Origin: Micromonospora sp. HM5-17
Lineage (GTDB): Bacteria; Actinomycetota; Actinomycetes; Mycobacteriales; Micromonosporaceae
Direction of reading: 5' to 3'
Assembly (NCBI RefSeq): GCF_003762835.1
Contig: NZ_RJWA01000007.1
Span: forward strand, 186,001 to 250,000
DNA: 64,000 nucleotides
Of the stretch, positions 51,070-60,700 are shown in pieces. Position numbers and translations under genes: made by a program. The notes beneath the pieces are model-generated. The model ran no database searches. It was not told the DNA's origin and saw only the letters and a program-made list of their open reading frames with translations. The first letter of the stretch is position 1, and every line of letters starts with the position of its first letter.

Positions 51070-52195
51070 TCCGCTGCGACAGCCGGTACAACTTGGGCGG
51101 GCTGCTGGTGAACGTCTCCTTGTACGTCACCGCGGCGCGACCGGTCAGGTACCACCGGCCCGGCGAGTCGTCGGGCCGGGTGAACTGGATGACCGCGTCC
51201 CGCCGGCCGAGGCTGACCGGCTGGTGCAGGTACCCGAACCGGAACGGTCGGGCCTGCTTGCCCCGCAGCCGCCGAGCGATGCTCTCGGCGGCGTGTACCC
51301 CGGACGGCACGCCGCTCTGGCAGGTGCCGTGGATCTCGCCCCATCCCTGCCGGATGGCGGCGGCGTCGCCGATCGCGTACACCGAGGGGTGCGAGACCGA
51401 GGCGAGCGTGGCGTCGACCACCACCCGATCCCGGTCGTCCACGGTCAGCCCGGCCTCCCGAGCGAGCGGCGAGGCGACGACCCCGGTGGTCCACAGGGTG
51501 GCGTCGGACGGTACCAGCTCGCCGCCGGCCAACTCCACCGCGTCCGGCAGCACCTTGGTCACCTCGACCCCGGCACGTACCTCGACCCCGAGCCGGTCCA
51601 GCGCGGCGCGCAGGTAGCGGCGGGCCGGCGCGCCCATCATGGTGCCCGGCTCGTTGCGGCCGAGCAGCACCACGTGCAGGTTCGGGTAACGCTCGGCGAT
51701 CTCGGCGGCCGCCTCGACGCCGGTGAGGCCGGCCCCGGCGACGGCCACCGCACCGCTGCCCCGGTGGACCAGCTCGGCCAGCCGTGCGGCGAACCGCTCG
51801 GCCTCGGCACGGTCGTTGAGCGTGTACCCGTGCGCGTCCATCCCCGGCACGGTGGCGGTGTCGGCCACGCTACCGATGGCGTAGACCAGGTAGTCGTACC
51901 TCAGCGTGAGCTCGCCGTCCGGGACCGCGACGCTGACCTCGCGCTGCTGGGGATCGATGCGGGTCGCCCAGCCCTGGACGAACTCGACACGGCTGCCCTC
52001 GAGCAGCGCCGGGATCCGGTAGTCGGTCAGGGTCTGACCAGTGGCGATCTGGTGCATCCGGAGCCGCTCCGTGAACCGGTCGGACGGGTTGACCAGTATC
52101 ACCCGGGCGCGGAGGCGGCGGGTACGCCGGGCCAGCACGAGCGCGTTCATGATGCCGGTGTAGCCACCGCCGAGCACGACGATCGTGGGTGTCAT
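51002..52195 (-). CDS. NAD(P)/FAD-dependent oxidoreductase (NDH-2-like)
   Basis: A 397-aa two-dinucleotide-binding flavoprotein. The FAD site is VVLGGGYTGIMNALVLA at the N-terminus. The NAD(P)H site is VAVAGAGLTGVEAAAEIAE near residue 150. A second FAD block is PSVYAIGDAAAI near 275. There is no obvious membrane anchor. It could pass electrons from NADH to a quinone or to another acceptor. The ATG at 52195 has GAGAGAAAG upstream. Its convergence with an ECF41 sigma gene matches a known pairing, so it may be that sigma factor's target. Confidence 0.85.
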   Translation of the reverse strand: MTPTIVVLGGGYTGIMNALVLARRTRRLRARVILVNPSDRFTERLRMHQIATGQTLTDYRIPALLEGSRVEFVQGWATRIDPQQREVSVAVPDGELTLRYDYLVYAIGSVADTATVPGMDAHGYTLNDRAEAERFAARLAELVHRGSGAVAVAGAGLTGVEAAAEIAERYPNLHVVLLGRNEPGTMMGAPARRYLRAALDRLGVEVRAGVEVTKVLPDAVELAGGELVPSDATLWTTGVVASPLAREAGLTVDDRDRVVVDATLASVSHPSVYAIGDAAAIRQGWGEIHGTCQSGVPSGVHAAESIARRLRGKQARPFRFGYLHQPVSLGRRDAVIQFTRPDDSPGRWYLTGRAAVTYKETFTSSPPKLYRLSQRITIPARALARTGGRANRVAVPR

Positions 52196-52401
52196 GGCAC
52201 TTTCTCTCCTCAACCGGCACCCGCTCGGGTGCCCTCACACCCCACGGACGAGGCAACGGGCCCCGCGCGTGAGCCGGGTCTGGCGTGAGGCAGGCCACAG
52301 CGGTCGGCGGCGACGTCCGGCCGGTGCGTCCTCCGAGGCCGGCCGCGGTGGGAGAGCGTGGTGCGCGGGGGCTGGCCGAGCCGGTCAGGTCCCGGGGGTG
52401 G

Positions 52402-52818
52402 TCACCGGCGGTCCGGGGACGGCCCGGACGAGGCCGACGCGCCTGACGCGCTCGACGCGTCCGACGCGCCCGAGGCGGCTGGCGCGGCCGCGCGGGCGGC
52501 GACGAGCGCCGCGATGCCGTCGAGCAGGCGCTGCAGACCGAACTCGAAGCTCTCGTCCCAGCCCGCGTCGAACGCGTCCTCGTTGAGCGCGGCCATCGCC
52601 GGGAAGTTCCCCGACTCCATGGCCCGGACGAGCGTTGGAAAGTGCTGGTTCCAGAACTCCTCGTCGCTGATCCCGCTCTCCTCCACCGCGGCGTCGTACT
52701 GGATCCGGTGCCGCGCGAAGCCGGTGACGAAGCCGTCGAGCGTGATCACCGCGCTGAGCCGTTCCTGGTCGGTCAGGCCAAGGTTGGCGAGGCCGGCGAT
52801 CATGGCCTCGGAGGCCAG
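52402..52818 (-). pseudogene. Headless TetR-type regulator (C-terminal ligand domain only)
   Basis: The reverse strand encodes a TetR C-terminal domain: LASEAMIAGLANLGLTDQER, VITLDGFVTGFARHRIQYDA, EEFWNQHFPTLVRAMESG, then ESFEFGLQRLLDGIAAL and an Ala/Ser tail. The DNA-binding HTH that should precede it is absent. The coding sequence stops looking like protein right where the ABC permease gene begins on the other strand. The missing half and the missing ATPase of the permease suggest one deletion removed both. Confidence 0.65.
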
Positions 52819-52821
52819 TCG

Positions 52822-53664
52822 ATGAGTGCACTCGACCTCGTACCCGACGACCGCGACACCCTGGGCAGCCGGGTTCGGTGGGCGGTGGTCGACTGCTGGA
52901 CGATCGTGCTGCAGGAGCTGACGCACCTCGTCCGCCAGCCCTCCAACGTCGCCTGGCAGCTCGGCTTCCCGATTGTCATGGTGCTGCTGTTCGTCTACGT
53001 CTTCGGCAGCGCCATGGACGTTGCCGGGCAGGGTGCCGGCGAGGGCTACCTGGAGTTCGCGATGCCCGGCCTATTCACCATGACCATGGTGCTCAGCTTC
53101 ATGAACACCGCGTTCGCGGTGGCCATGATGAAGGAACGCGGATTCATCGACCGGTTTCGGTCGATGCCGATGGCCTCCTCGGCGGTCGTCACCGGACGGG
53201 GTGTGGCCGACATCATTCACGCCGCCGTGGACCTGGCGATCCTGGTCGTCATCGCGCTGATCCTGGGCTGGCGCCCCGGCGGCGACCTGGTCGCCACGCT
53301 GAGCGCCTTCGTGCTCCTGCTCTGGCTGCGACTGGCGCTCATATTCGTGGGTATCTATCTCGGCCTCCTGGTCAAGAACACCGAGATGGCGGGGAACCTG
53401 TTCGCCGTCGCGTTCCCGTTCGGGATGATCTCCTCGGTGCTCACGCCGCCCGACCTGATGCCGGGATGGCTGGGCGCGATCGCCGCGTGGAATCCGGTCT
53501 CCTCCACCGCGGCGGCGATCCGGAGGCTGTTCGAGTCGCCGGCGGTGGCCAGCGGGTACTGGATCGAGGAGCACCCGATCGCCGCCGCCGTGGTCTGGCC
53601 GGCGGTGATCACCGGGATCTTCCTGTTCCTGGCGGTCCGCCAGTACCTGCGGCTCGGCCGCTGA
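52822..53664 (+). CDS. ABC-2 type transporter permease (DrrB-like), without its ATPase
   Basis: A 280-aa membrane protein with six helices. The N-terminal segment WTIVLQELTHLVRQPSNVAW and FPIVMVLLFVYVFGSAMDV, then MKERGFIDRFRSMPMASSAV, are the DrrB/NodJ drug-export permease pattern; the C-terminal LFAVAFPFGMISSVLTPPD completes it. These exporters need an ATPase, normally encoded just upstream, which is not present here. Its ATG is 4 bp from the remains of a TetR gene, so its native promoter may be lost. It could pair with an ATPase elsewhere or be decaying. Confidence 0.82.
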   Translation: MSALDLVPDDRDTLGSRVRWAVVDCWTIVLQELTHLVRQPSNVAWQLGFPIVMVLLFVYVFGSAMDVAGQGAGEGYLEFAMPGLFTMTMVLSFMNTAFAVAMMKERGFIDRFRSMPMASSAVVTGRGVADIIHAAVDLAILVVIALILGWRPGGDLVATLSAFVLLLWLRLALIFVGIYLGLLVKNTEMAGNLFAVAFPFGMISSVLTPPDLMPGWLGAIAAWNPVSSTAAAIRRLFESPAVASGYWIEEHPIAAAVVWPAVITGIFLFLAVRQYLRLGR

Positions 53665-53666
53665 GC

Positions 53667-53708
53667 ACCGGGCGGGCGCGGGTGGAGACCGGGTCCCGCC
53701 CGCCCGGT
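53667..53708. terminator. Bidirectional hairpin between convergent genes
   Basis: ACCGGGCGGGC (53667-53677) pairs over 11 bp with GCCCGCCCGGT (53698-53708). It starts 2 bp after the permease stop and faces the stop of the convergent M23 peptidase gene. Confidence 0.6.
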
Positions 53709-53748
53709 CCGCCGATGCTGCGTGTCGGCCGCCGGGCTGGGCCCACGG

Positions 53749-54393
53749 TCACCCCGGCTGGCAGTTGTTGCTGGTCAGGGTGACCGTGTACTCGGCATCG
53801 TCGTGGGTGATGCCGGAGGGTCGACCGTCGAAGTAGGTCTCCACCTTCTGCCAACCCCGGCGCTGTTCGTAGTGCAGGTGTGGCGCCCCGGAGTTGCCGG
53901 TGCTGCCGACCCGTCCGATCTGCTCGCCCTGGGCGACCCGCTGGCCCACCCTGACCAGGGGCGGTTCCAGCAGGTGGAGGTACTGCGTCTCCCACCGGCC
54001 GCCGTGGTCGATCTTCACCCAGTAGCCACCGCCGCGACCCCGCGGGCCGTTCGGGTTGTCCGGGGTGCGGCCCCCGAGCGTCCCGTTGATCCCCGCCGCG
54101 GTCACGGTGCCCTCGTAGGACGCGAGCACCGGCCGGCCCCACGCCTCGCCCTCGGTCGGGAACATGTCGACGTCGTAGTCGTCGTGGCCGGGATAGGTGC
54201 CGAGCTGCCAGGTCTCGCCGCACGGTACGGGAAGCTGGAAGAGCGGGCGCGGACCCGGCGGCAGCAGCAGGGGTACAACGAGGACGGCCGCGCCGAGCAG
54301 GGCCGCGACCGCGGCCAGGGCGAGCAGCAGGCGGGTGGTACGGCTCCGGGCGCGGCGGCGGTCGCCGCGTCCGGTCGGGTGGCCGGTCGTCAC
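53749..54393 (-). CDS. M23 family metallopeptidase (membrane-anchored)
   Basis: A 214-aa peptidase of the lysostaphin/LytM class. A basic N-terminus (GRGDRRRARSRTTR) and one transmembrane helix (LLLALAAVAALLGAAVLVVP) are followed by the zinc domain: HDDYDVDMF gives the first ligands (HxxxD form) and GAPHLHYEQ the HxH ligand. It should cut peptidoglycan cross-bridges outside the cell. The GTG at 54393 fits the N-terminal anchor. The longer frame upstream includes a fragment of a different gene. Confidence 0.8.
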   Translation of the reverse strand: MTTGHPTGRGDRRRARSRTTRLLLALAAVAALLGAAVLVVPLLLPPGPRPLFQLPVPCGETWQLGTYPGHDDYDVDMFPTEGEAWGRPVLASYEGTVTAAGINGTLGGRTPDNPNGPRGRGGGYWVKIDHGGRWETQYLHLLEPPLVRVGQRVAQGEQIGRVGSTGNSGAPHLHYEQRRGWQKVETYFDGRPSGITHDDAEYTVTLTSNNCQPG

Positions 54394-54468
54394 CGTCCCG
54401 AGGATGGCAGATGCCGGCAAGCCACGGACCATCGGGTACGCGGGCCGCGCGCCGGGGGCGCCGCGCGG

Positions 54469-54597
54469 AGCAGGCCCGACCGCCGGGCCGCCGAGCCTGT
54501 CCGCCATGAACGGATGAAACGCCTGCGGCATCCCGAAGAACATCGCGTTCATGTCGACGAGGTGGATGCCGAGCAGTTCGGGCCGGGCGGGCGTTCG
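54469..54597 (-). pseudogene. Short remnant of an MFS transporter gene
   Basis: About 43 codons read RPELLGIHLVDMNAMFFGMP followed by QAFHPFMADRLGGPAVG, which matches the central loop and helix 7 of DHA3/EntS-like exporters (LLG-x-YLVDxNAMFFGMPxALFPALAERLGG, from memory). The reading loses this character on both sides, and no start or membrane-helix series remains. It lies in the 426-bp gap before the AfsR-type gene and in frame with the M23 gene. Confidence 0.5.
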
Positions 54598-54743
54598 CCG
54601 GCCACCGCCGCCAGGGCCAGTAAACCGGAGGCCGGTCACCACCGAGCGAAGCGACGGACGGCCGGCGGGGGCGGCACCGCCCGGATCAGCGACAGGCGGA
54701 TGGATATCCCCTGCACAACGGCCGTCAGTGTGGCCTCACCCGG

Positions 54744-54776
54744 ACGTTCGGGCACGTTCGGCTGCCCCGGTAGGCT
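54744..54776 (+). promoter_or_regulatory. Direct repeats and -10 box upstream of the AfsR-type regulator gene
   Basis: ACGTTCGG occurs at 54744-54751 and, as ACGTTCGG, at 54754-54761 (10-bp period), followed by a TAGGCT -10-like box at 54771-54776, 44 bp before the start codon. SARP regulators bind heptad direct repeats at the -35, usually 11 bp apart, so autoregulation is possible but unproven. Confidence 0.4.
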
Positions 54777-54819
54777 GCGGCCACGGTATCCACCATCGCC
54801 GTGACCCCCGGGGGTTGGT

Positions 54820-57615
54820 GTGGAATTTCGGCTGCTGGGTCCGTTGGAGGTGGTCAGCCGCGGCCAGGTGCTCCGGCTCGGCGGTACGAAGCGTCCCGCG
54901 CTGATGGCGGTGTTGCTGCTGCACCCGAATCGCGTGGTGCCCCTCGGCCAGCTCGTCGAGGCGCTCTGGGCCAACCCGCCCCGCGCCGCGGAGTCCAACC
55001 TCCGGACCTATGTCGCGGCCCTGCGCACCACCTTCATCAGGGCAGGCGAGGATGGGGCGCGCCTGTCGACGGACCAGCGAGGGTACCGACTCTCGGTCGA
55101 GCCCGGCGAGTGTGACCTGGCCACCTTTGTGGACCTCGCCGCGGAGGGGGAGCAGGCACTCGCCCGAGGCGACACCGCCACCGCGGCCCGACGCCTGCGC
55201 GCCGCGCTTGACCTGTGGCGCGGACCTGCGCTGGCAGGCCTGACTGGCGGGCCCTACCTCGCCCTCGAGGCAGACCGGATGGATCAGCACCGGCTCCAGG
55301 TCGTTGGACGCTGGGCCGAGGCAGCCCTGGCCGAGCGCTGCCACGAGCAGGTGGCGGCGGAGCTCGATCCGTTGGTGCGATCGTACCCGATGTGGGAGGG
55401 GCTGTGGGGGCAGCTGATGCTCGCCCTGTATCGCTGCGGGCGGCGGTCGGCCGCGCTGGCGGCGTACCGGGAGGCGTACCGGGTGCTCACCCGCGAGCTG
55501 GGTGTCCTGCCGGGCCAGGAGTTGCAGGACCTGCACCGGCGGATGCTCGCCGCCGATCCCACCCTCGACCCGCCGCCGGCCCGCGAGTCGGTACGCGTCG
55601 CGCTGCCGGCGCCGCGGCAGCTACCCGCGGACATCGCCGCCTTCGCGGGCCGGACCGAGCAGCTCGACGCACTGGACAGGTTGCTGGGCGCTGCCGACGG
55701 CGCCCAGCCGGAGACGGTGACGATCGCCGTCCTGACCGGCTCCCCGGGGATCGGCAAGACCACGTTGGCGGTGCACTGGGCACACCGGGTGGCGGCGCGG
55801 TTCCCGGACGGGCAGTTGTACGTGAACCTGCGGGGCTTCGACCCCGGGGGAGCGGTGATGAGCCCGTACGACGCCCTCCGCGGCTTCCTGGACGCCCTGG
55901 GCGTGGCACCGCAGCAGATTCCCACGACCCCCGACGCCCAGGCCGCGCTCTACCGCAGTCTGCTCGCCGGGCGGCGGGTGCTGGTGGTGCTGGACAACGC
56001 CCGCGACGCCGAGCAGGCGCGCCCCCTGCTGCCCGGCACACCGGGCTGCATGGCCGTGGTGACCAGCCGCAACCAGCTCGCCGGCCTGGTCGCCGCCGAG
56101 GGCGCCCACCCGGTGACGGTCGAGCTGCCCAGCACGGCCGAGGCCCGCCGGATGCTCGTCGGCCGGCTGGGTGAGCGGCGGGCAGCGGCCGAACCGGCCG
56201 CGGTGGACGAGATCATCGCCGGCTGCGCCCGGTTGCCACTGGCCCTGGCGATCGTCGCCGCCCGGACCGCATGCCGCCCCGACTTCCCACTCGCCGCGAT
56301 CGCCGCCGAACTGCGCGCCGCCCGCGGCGGCTTGGAGCCGTTCGCCGGCGACGACCCCGCCACCGACGTACGGGCGGTCTTCTCCTGGTCGTACCAGGCC
56401 CTGCCGCCGCCGGCGGCCCGGGTGTTCCGGCTGCTCGGCCTGCACCCCGGCCCCGACATCGCCGCCCCGGCCGTGGCCAGTCTCGCCGCGCTGCCGGTCG
56501 AGCGGGTCCGCCCGCTGCTGGGTGCGCTGGCCGAGGCACACCTGCTCACCGAACGCGTCCCCGGCCGGTACGCCTTTCACGACCTGCTGCGCGCGTACGC
56601 CGCCGAACTCGCGCACACCCTGGACTCGGCGGCGGACCGGCGGGCCGCGCTGGCCCGGCTGCTCGGCCACTACCTCCAGACCGCGCACGCCGCCGCGCTG
56701 CTGCTGCACCCGACCCGGGAGCCGATCGCGCTGCCCGCGATGCCGCCCGGCGTCACGGTCGAGCGGCTCGCCGACGGTGCGCAGGCGGTCGCCTGGTTCA
56801 CCACGGAGCACCGGGTGCTGCTGGCCCTCACCCGGTGGATCGCGGAGCACGGCCCCGACGACCACGCCGGCCCGCTCGCGTGGGCCCTGTCGGACTTCCT
56901 CCAGCGCCAGGGGCACTGGCTCGACTGGGCCACCAGCCAGCAGGTCGCGCTGACCGCCGCGCGGCGGCTCGGCGACCGGGCCGGCCAGGGCGACGCGCAC
57001 CGCGGCCTCGGCTTCGCGTACGCCCGGCTGGGGCGGCACCGGGACGCGCTGGACGAACTCGGGCACGCCCTCGACCACTACCGCGCGTGCGACGACGAGA
57101 CCGGGCAGGCCAACGCCCACCTCGGCATCGGCTGGGTGCTGGAGCGGGAGGGCCGGCACTCCGAGGCGCTGGCGCACGGCCAGCATGCGCTCGACCACTT
57201 CCGCCGCGCGGACAACCGGATCGGGCAGGCCCGGGCCCTGAACAGCATCGGCTGGTGCCACACCCTGCTCGGCGACCACCGACCGGCGCTCGCCCACTGC
57301 CAGGCAGCGCTGGCCATCCAACGGGAACTCGGCGACCGGCGCGGCGCGGCCACCAGCCTGGACAGCATCGGCTACATCCACCACCAGCTCGGCGACCACG
57401 CCGCGGCCGTGGACTGCTACCAGGAGGCCATCGCGCTGTTCCGGGAGGACGGCGACCGGTACTACGAGGCCGACGTCCTGCACCATCTCGGAGACTGCCA
57501 CCACGCCCGGGGCGACCGCGCCGCGGCCGTCGCCGCCTGGCGCCAGGCCCTGGCCATCCTCGACGAACTCGGCCACCCCGACGCCGCCACGCTCCGCGGC
57601 AAGCTCGACTCCTGA
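54820..57615 (+). CDS. AfsR/SARP family regulator with NB-ARC and TPR domains
   Basis: A 931-aa multidomain regulator. The OmpR-type winged helix (1-90; EFRLLGPLEVVSRGQVLRLG) and bacterial transcriptional activator domain (about 95-245) form the SARP unit. An NB-ARC ATPase follows (P-loop LTGSPGIGKTTLAVHW near 307; PLALAIVAAR near 475). The C-terminus (about 700-930) holds TPR repeats such as AHLGIGWVLEREGRHSEALA and ARALNSIGWCHTLLGDHRPA. Such proteins switch on secondary metabolism or secretion genes, with NB-ARC/TPR as the signalling part. No biosynthetic cluster is visible beside it. Confidence 0.9.
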   Translation: MEFRLLGPLEVVSRGQVLRLGGTKRPALMAVLLLHPNRVVPLGQLVEALWANPPRAAESNLRTYVAALRTTFIRAGEDGARLSTDQRGYRLSVEPGECDLATFVDLAAEGEQALARGDTATAARRLRAALDLWRGPALAGLTGGPYLALEADRMDQHRLQVVGRWAEAALAERCHEQVAAELDPLVRSYPMWEGLWGQLMLALYRCGRRSAALAAYREAYRVLTRELGVLPGQELQDLHRRMLAADPTLDPPPARESVRVALPAPRQLPADIAAFAGRTEQLDALDRLLGAADGAQPETVTIAVLTGSPGIGKTTLAVHWAHRVAARFPDGQLYVNLRGFDPGGAVMSPYDALRGFLDALGVAPQQIPTTPDAQAALYRSLLAGRRVLVVLDNARDAEQARPLLPGTPGCMAVVTSRNQLAGLVAAEGAHPVTVELPSTAEARRMLVGRLGERRAAAEPAAVDEIIAGCARLPLALAIVAARTACRPDFPLAAIAAELRAARGGLEPFAGDDPATDVRAVFSWSYQALPPPAARVFRLLGLHPGPDIAAPAVASLAALPVERVRPLLGALAEAHLLTERVPGRYAFHDLLRAYAAELAHTLDSAADRRAALARLLGHYLQTAHAAALLLHPTREPIALPAMPPGVTVERLADGAQAVAWFTTEHRVLLALTRWIAEHGPDDHAGPLAWALSDFLQRQGHWLDWATSQQVALTAARRLGDRAGQGDAHRGLGFAYARLGRHRDALDELGHALDHYRACDDETGQANAHLGIGWVLEREGRHSEALAHGQHALDHFRRADNRIGQARALNSIGWCHTLLGDHRPALAHCQAALAIQRELGDRRGAATSLDSIGYIHHQLGDHAAAVDCYQEAIALFREDGDRYYEADVLHHLGDCHHARGDRAAAVAAWRQALAILDELGHPDAATLRGKLDS

Positions 57616-57637
57616 CGTGTCCCGGTCGCCGGGTCCC

Positions 57638-57655
57638 GACGGCGGGTTCGCCGTC
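57638..57655 (+). terminator. Short terminator hairpin after the AfsR-type gene
   Basis: GACGGCG (57638-57644) pairs with CGCCGTC (57649-57655) around a GGTT loop, 23 bp after the stop, followed by a GTTCG stretch. Confidence 0.5.
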
Positions 57656-57794
57656 GTTCGTGGTCCGGGGACCGCCGTGGTCCGGCCGCCCTGTGCGGAA
57701 AATGTGCGGATCGGCTGGCAGCCTCGGAGCGACCCGTGTCAAGACCCGCGCTGATGCCGGCCGGGCGGGTGCGGACCTGCGCGGTGGAGGCGCG

Positions 57795-60700
57795 ATGACG
57801 GTGTGGGCTGGAATAACCGGTTGGTCGACGACCCTCGTGGCGGCGCTCGTGGTCGGCTCCGCCGTACCGCCCGGTCCGCTCTTCTCGCCGGCGGATGCGG
57901 GCGGGACCGGGGCGCGGTCCGCCGAACCCGCGGCCGCGAGCCTGACCGAGGCCGCGCGGGCGGCCGAGACGGCACGTCGCACCGGCGAGCCGGTGGAGAT
58001 CCTCAGCGAGGGCACCGAGACGTCCCGGGTCTTTGCCAACCCGTCCGGGACCCGGACGCTCGAACAGTACGCGCTGCCGATCCGGACGCGTCGCGACGGA
58101 CAGTGGGTGCCGATCGACACCCGACTGGTCCGCGACCCGGACGGGCGGGTGTCGCCGGCCGCGACCCCGGTCGGGCTCCGGCTCTCCGGGGGTGGCGACG
58201 GCCCTCTGGTCGCCGCCGAGCAGGACGGCGCCGAGCTCGCGCTCTCCTGGCCGACGCCGCTGCCGGAGCCGATCCTGGCCGACGACACCGCGACCTATCC
58301 CGAGGTGCTGCCCGGGGTGGACCTGCAGGTGCGGGTCAATCCGGTGGGCTTCTCGCAGGTCCTGGTGGTGAAGAACGCGGCGGCGGCGAAGAATCCGGCG
58401 CTGCGGCGGATCCGCTTCGGCACCCAGACCCGGGGGCTGACCCTGCGGGAGGGTGAGGACGGCAGCACCGTCGCCGTGGACCCGAGTGGCCGCCCGGTCT
58501 TCAGCTCCGGGCCACCGCTGATGTGGGACAGCACCCCGGCACCGACCGGAGCCGAGGGGGTCGGCGCGCGCAGCGTCGCGACGGAGGCACCCCCGGTCGG
58601 ACCGGATCCGTCGACCGCGTACCGGCAGCGCGTGATGGAGCTGGAGGTGAAGCCGGGGGAGCTCACGGTCGTTCCGGACCAGGACCTGCTGACCGGTCCG
58701 GACACCCGGTACCCGGTCTACCTCGACCCCTCGTACAGCGCGGTCCAGTACCGGTGGACGCTGGTCAGTAAGGGCGCTCCGAACAAGTCGTACTGGGTTC
58801 ACGACCACTACCGCGAGGATGTCCGGGTCGGCACGACCTACGGGGTCTCTGAAGCAGAAGCACGGGGTCCCTGGCGGACGTTCTTCCAGATGCGCGTCGC
58901 GCGGCTGCCCAGGGCGACGATCTCCCGCGCCTGGTTCTCCATCTCGATGACGCACACCGCGAGCTGTTCGGCGACCACCGTCGAGCTGTGGCACACCAAG
59001 CTGATCGACCCCGCGACCTCCGTCACCTGGAACAACAGCGGTGGACACTGGCTCGGCGGCAAGGCGCTCTTCACCCAGTCTGGTAAGGCCAACAAGGTGA
59101 CGTGCGGCCAGCCCGCGCTGCTGATGGAGTTCGGGCTGAGCCCGGACACGGTCACCCCGGTGGTGCAGCAGGCGGTGGCGGGCGCCGACGGACCGCAGGA
59201 GGCGATCGGCTTCGGGCTGCGTATCCCGTCCGCCCACGAGGACGAAGAAACCTACTGGAAGCGGTTCAACCCCTCCACCGCCCGCCTGAACATCGAGTAC
59301 AACACGCCGCCGGAGATCCCGACCGGAGTGTCGACCGTGCCGCCCACCCGCTGCGGCACCGCCACCGCGCCGACGGTGCTGAACACCACCACCCCGACCT
59401 TCTCCGCGGTGGGCTACGACCGGGACGGGGACAACCTCGTCCACGAACTGGAGGTGCTCTCCGGCGAGACGGTGCTGACCCGGCTCCAGTCCGGCACCGT
59501 CGGCACCGGCACCGTGGCCCGTTGGTCGCCGGTGCCCGCCGGGACCCTGCCCTCCGGCTCGTCCGGGACCGTCTTCAGCTACCGGGCCCGTAGCCGCGAC
59601 GCCAGCCTGACCAGCGGATACACCGACCGCTGCTACTTCACCGTCGACACCACCCGGCCGGCTCCGCCGGTGGTGTCGTCAACCGACTACCCCGGCGCGA
59701 CAGCGGCCATTCCGGTCGGCCGGGCCGGCATGGTGACCTTCGACCCGGGCGGGGCGGAGACCGACGTCGTCGCCTACCGGTACGGCTTCAGCCCGGACGT
59801 CACCACCATGTGGGTGGCCGCCGGGGCGCAGGGCCGGGCCAGCGTGCCGATCACCCTGTGGCCGTCGAGCCCGGGGGAGACCGGTGACGTCCGGCGGACC
59901 CTCTACGTACGCGCGATCGACCGGGCCGGCAACAGCAGCCCGCTGAGCTCCGGATACGAGCTGGTCGCCCGGGGGAGGACCGTGTCGGATCCGCCGGTGC
60001 GCGGTGACGTCAACGGCGACCGGCGCGGTGACGTGACCACCCTGGTGGACCACGGGTTCGGCCGGACCGCGGTGTGGAACCTGCTCGCCGCACCGGACGG
60101 CTTCCACCCCGGCTACATCGGCTGGGACACCGACGTCAGCGGCGGCTTCCCCGCCGACCTGGTGCGCAGCGCCGCCGGGGACTTCGACGGGGACGGGCGT
60201 ACCGACCTGGTCATCTTCCGGGAGGACGCCGACAAGGTGGTCCGGCTCTTCCTGCTCCGCTCCGACGGCAACCGGTTCTCCGCGGCCAGCGAGCCGGTGT
60301 GGAGCGGCAGCACGTTCCGGCTGAGCCACCTGAAGGCGGTCGCCGGGGACTTCGACGGCGACGGCGACGACGATCTGGCCGCGTACCAGGGGCTGGTGGA
60401 CGGTCAGGTCCGGCTCTGGACGTTCCGCTCGGACCGGGGCGCCTTCGCCGCGCCCGTGTCGCACTGGGACAGCGGCGCCGGCGGTCCCGGCGTCGCCGGT
60501 GCCAACCTGGTCGCCGGCGACTTCGACGGCGACGGGGACGACGATGTCGCCGATGTCCACGACGTCGGTGGCGCCCGGACCCGGCTGATGGTGCACACCG
60601 CCACGGCCGGTGCGTTCGGCGCCCCGGCGCAGGTCTGGGACAGTGGCGCCGGCGGTCTCGACGCGGCCCGGTCCCGGTTCGTCGCCGCGAACGTGACCGG

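Noticed and set aside
56271-57794. In-frame upstream extension of the FG-GAP protein through the AfsR-type gene
   Set aside because: It overlaps a good gene in another frame, is Arg/Pro-rich, and a signal peptide with ribosome site begins at 57795.
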